Shown: positions 63,359 to 64,000 of the stretch, piece by piece | How positions within the stretch are numbered: the first letter of the stretch is position 1 | Layout of the letters: the number at the start of each line of letters is the position of its first letter | DNA from: Sphingobium sp. CR2-8 | Lineage (GTDB): Bacteria > Pseudomonadota > Alphaproteobacteria > Sphingomonadales > Sphingomonadaceae | Reading direction: 5' to 3' | Length of the DNA: 64,000 bases | Assembly (NCBI RefSeq): GCF_035818615.1 | Contig: NZ_JAYKZY010000001.1 | Span: forward strand, 33,501-97,500 | The notes under the pieces: generated by a model | Told to the model about the DNA's origin: nothing | Databases searched by the model: none | The model's input: the letters and a program-made list of their open reading frames with translations, nothing else | Made by a program: the position numbers and the translations under genes

Positions 63359-63622
63359 ATGGAACAGAAATATCCCGGCGTCGCGGCCATCCCCTGGGAT
63401 CAGCCCGCGACCATGATCGACCTGGACGGAAAGGCGCCGCTGATCGGTACGATTCGCGACTGCGCAGTCCATTTCGGCCTGTATAAGGACCACGCCAAGA
63501 CGCAGGCGCGCGTATTACTGACCCAGCCGGTTCATCGCGAAGGGCGCAAGACACGGACATGGCTGCTGGAACCGGACGAAATCGACGCGCTGGCTGAACG
63601 GTTGAAGCGCGAAACAAACTGA
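63359..63622 (+). CDS. Small conserved-looking hypothetical protein
   Basis: Open frame of 87 aa (EQKYPGVAAIPWDQPATMIDLDGKAPLIGTI..., ending LAERLKRETN). I do not recognise a family. Codon use matches neighbouring genes and the frame has a mixed hydrophilic composition, so it is probably real. A TTG at 63353 is an alternative start. Confidence 0.5.
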   Translation: MEQKYPGVAAIPWDQPATMIDLDGKAPLIGTIRDCAVHFGLYKDHAKTQARVLLTQPVHREGRKTRTWLLEPDEIDALAERLKRETN

Positions 63623-63738
63623 GTTTGCTTTTTGATAGGCACAAGCCGTTTGGATCAGTCCGAACGGTTGCTATATTCTGTTATAAGGCAGCGCCTCGGC
63701 ATCCATGTCCTCCACCAGTTTCGCCAGCCGCTGCGCGC

Positions 63739-64000
63739 TTACATCGTCCAGCGCGCGAACAGCAACAGCCGCTGGTCTGGGGCCTGCTCGATCGCATAGC
63801 TCGTGTGGCGGACCATGATTTCACCCATACCCGGCATGTCGGCGATGATGCCTTCGAACACATCGGGCCGCGCGCGAACCGCCTGATCCGTCAGTGCGCG
63901 AACAGATCGCCTTGCCGGGTCGTCGCGCCGACGCGGCTCGGCGTTGCGGGGACGCCGATCAACACCCGTGATCGCCCGGTCAGCGTATAGACCGCCTGTC
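63739..64000 (-). pseudogene. C-terminal part of an unrecognised gene, apparently frameshifted
   Basis: Minus-strand coding-like sequence running in from the right edge. QAVYTLTGRSRVLIGVPATP...RQGDLFAH ends at a stop near 63898, while ALTDQAVRARPDVFEGIIADMPGMGEIMVRH continues in another frame to a TAA at 63739-63741. One base added near 63899 would join them. The family is not recognised, and the N terminus is outside the window. Confidence 0.4.

Overview
The window is GC-rich alphaproteobacterial DNA, most likely from a sphingomonad (Sphingobium/Novosphingobium type). The basis is the gene content: a LigM/DesA-type tetrahydrofolate-dependent O-demethylase and an ADP-forming feruloyl-CoA synthetase with FerC-like and FerB-like partners, all characterised in Sphingobium sp. 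SYK-6, together with TonB receptors and GC-rich palindromic intergenic repeats. A repA/repB-type partition pair at the left edge, next to very AT-rich DNA, suggests that this is the origin-proximal part of a secondary replicon (chromid or megaplasmid).

Layout. 0-2.3 kb: repA-repB partition genes. 2.7-9.1 kb: a minus-strand esterase / sugar-type dehydrogenase / TesA-like lipoprotein operon, divergent from an ABC exporter of the YbbA-YbbP type. 9.2-10 kb: a bicupin. 10-15.3 kb: a copper island with copCD on one strand and a CnrYXH-like anti-sigma/sensor/ECF-sigma cassette driving copAB on the other. 15.4-24.3 kb: nitrogen and carboxylate catabolism (M20 amidohydrolase, Lrp regulator, class III aminotransferase, tartrate/D-malate dehydrogenase, two aldehyde dehydrogenases, GNAT protein), followed by a parDE module. 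24.9-34.8 kb: one minus-strand, translationally coupled nine-gene operon encoding a peptide-type ABC importer, a three-subunit HcnABC/opine-oxidase-like flavoenzyme, a PuuB-like amine oxidase and a HAD hydrolase. 35-39.8 kb: D-2-hydroxyacid dehydrogenase, TonB receptor and a DUF1624 membrane protein. 40.1-53.8 kb: lignin-aromatic and C1 metabolism (aldehyde dehydrogenase, ferC, ferA, glutathione formaldehyde oxidation, aromatic-acid MFS, ligM-like demethylase, MetE-like enzyme with SnoaL-like and IclR partners). 53.9-61.3 kb: a TetR-controlled RND efflux operon. 61.3-64 kb: ferB, an aldehyde dehydrogenase remnant and small genes.

The ferulate pathway is scattered. Import (MFS), activation (ferA), hydration/cleavage (ferB) and an aldehyde dehydrogenase suited to the vanillin product lie in four places, but all carry a 17-bp element of the form TGTATC-N3-GGC-N2-AC(A/G) upstream. 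This argues for one FerC regulon. Vanillate produced by the pathway would be demethylated by the LigM-like enzyme.

Three genes (repB, the YbbP-like permease and the PuuB-like oxidase) are each broken by a one-base shortfall in a C or G homopolymer, which suggests sequencing or assembly error. A fourth (the HcnB-like subunit) carries an in-frame amber codon that homopolymer error cannot explain.
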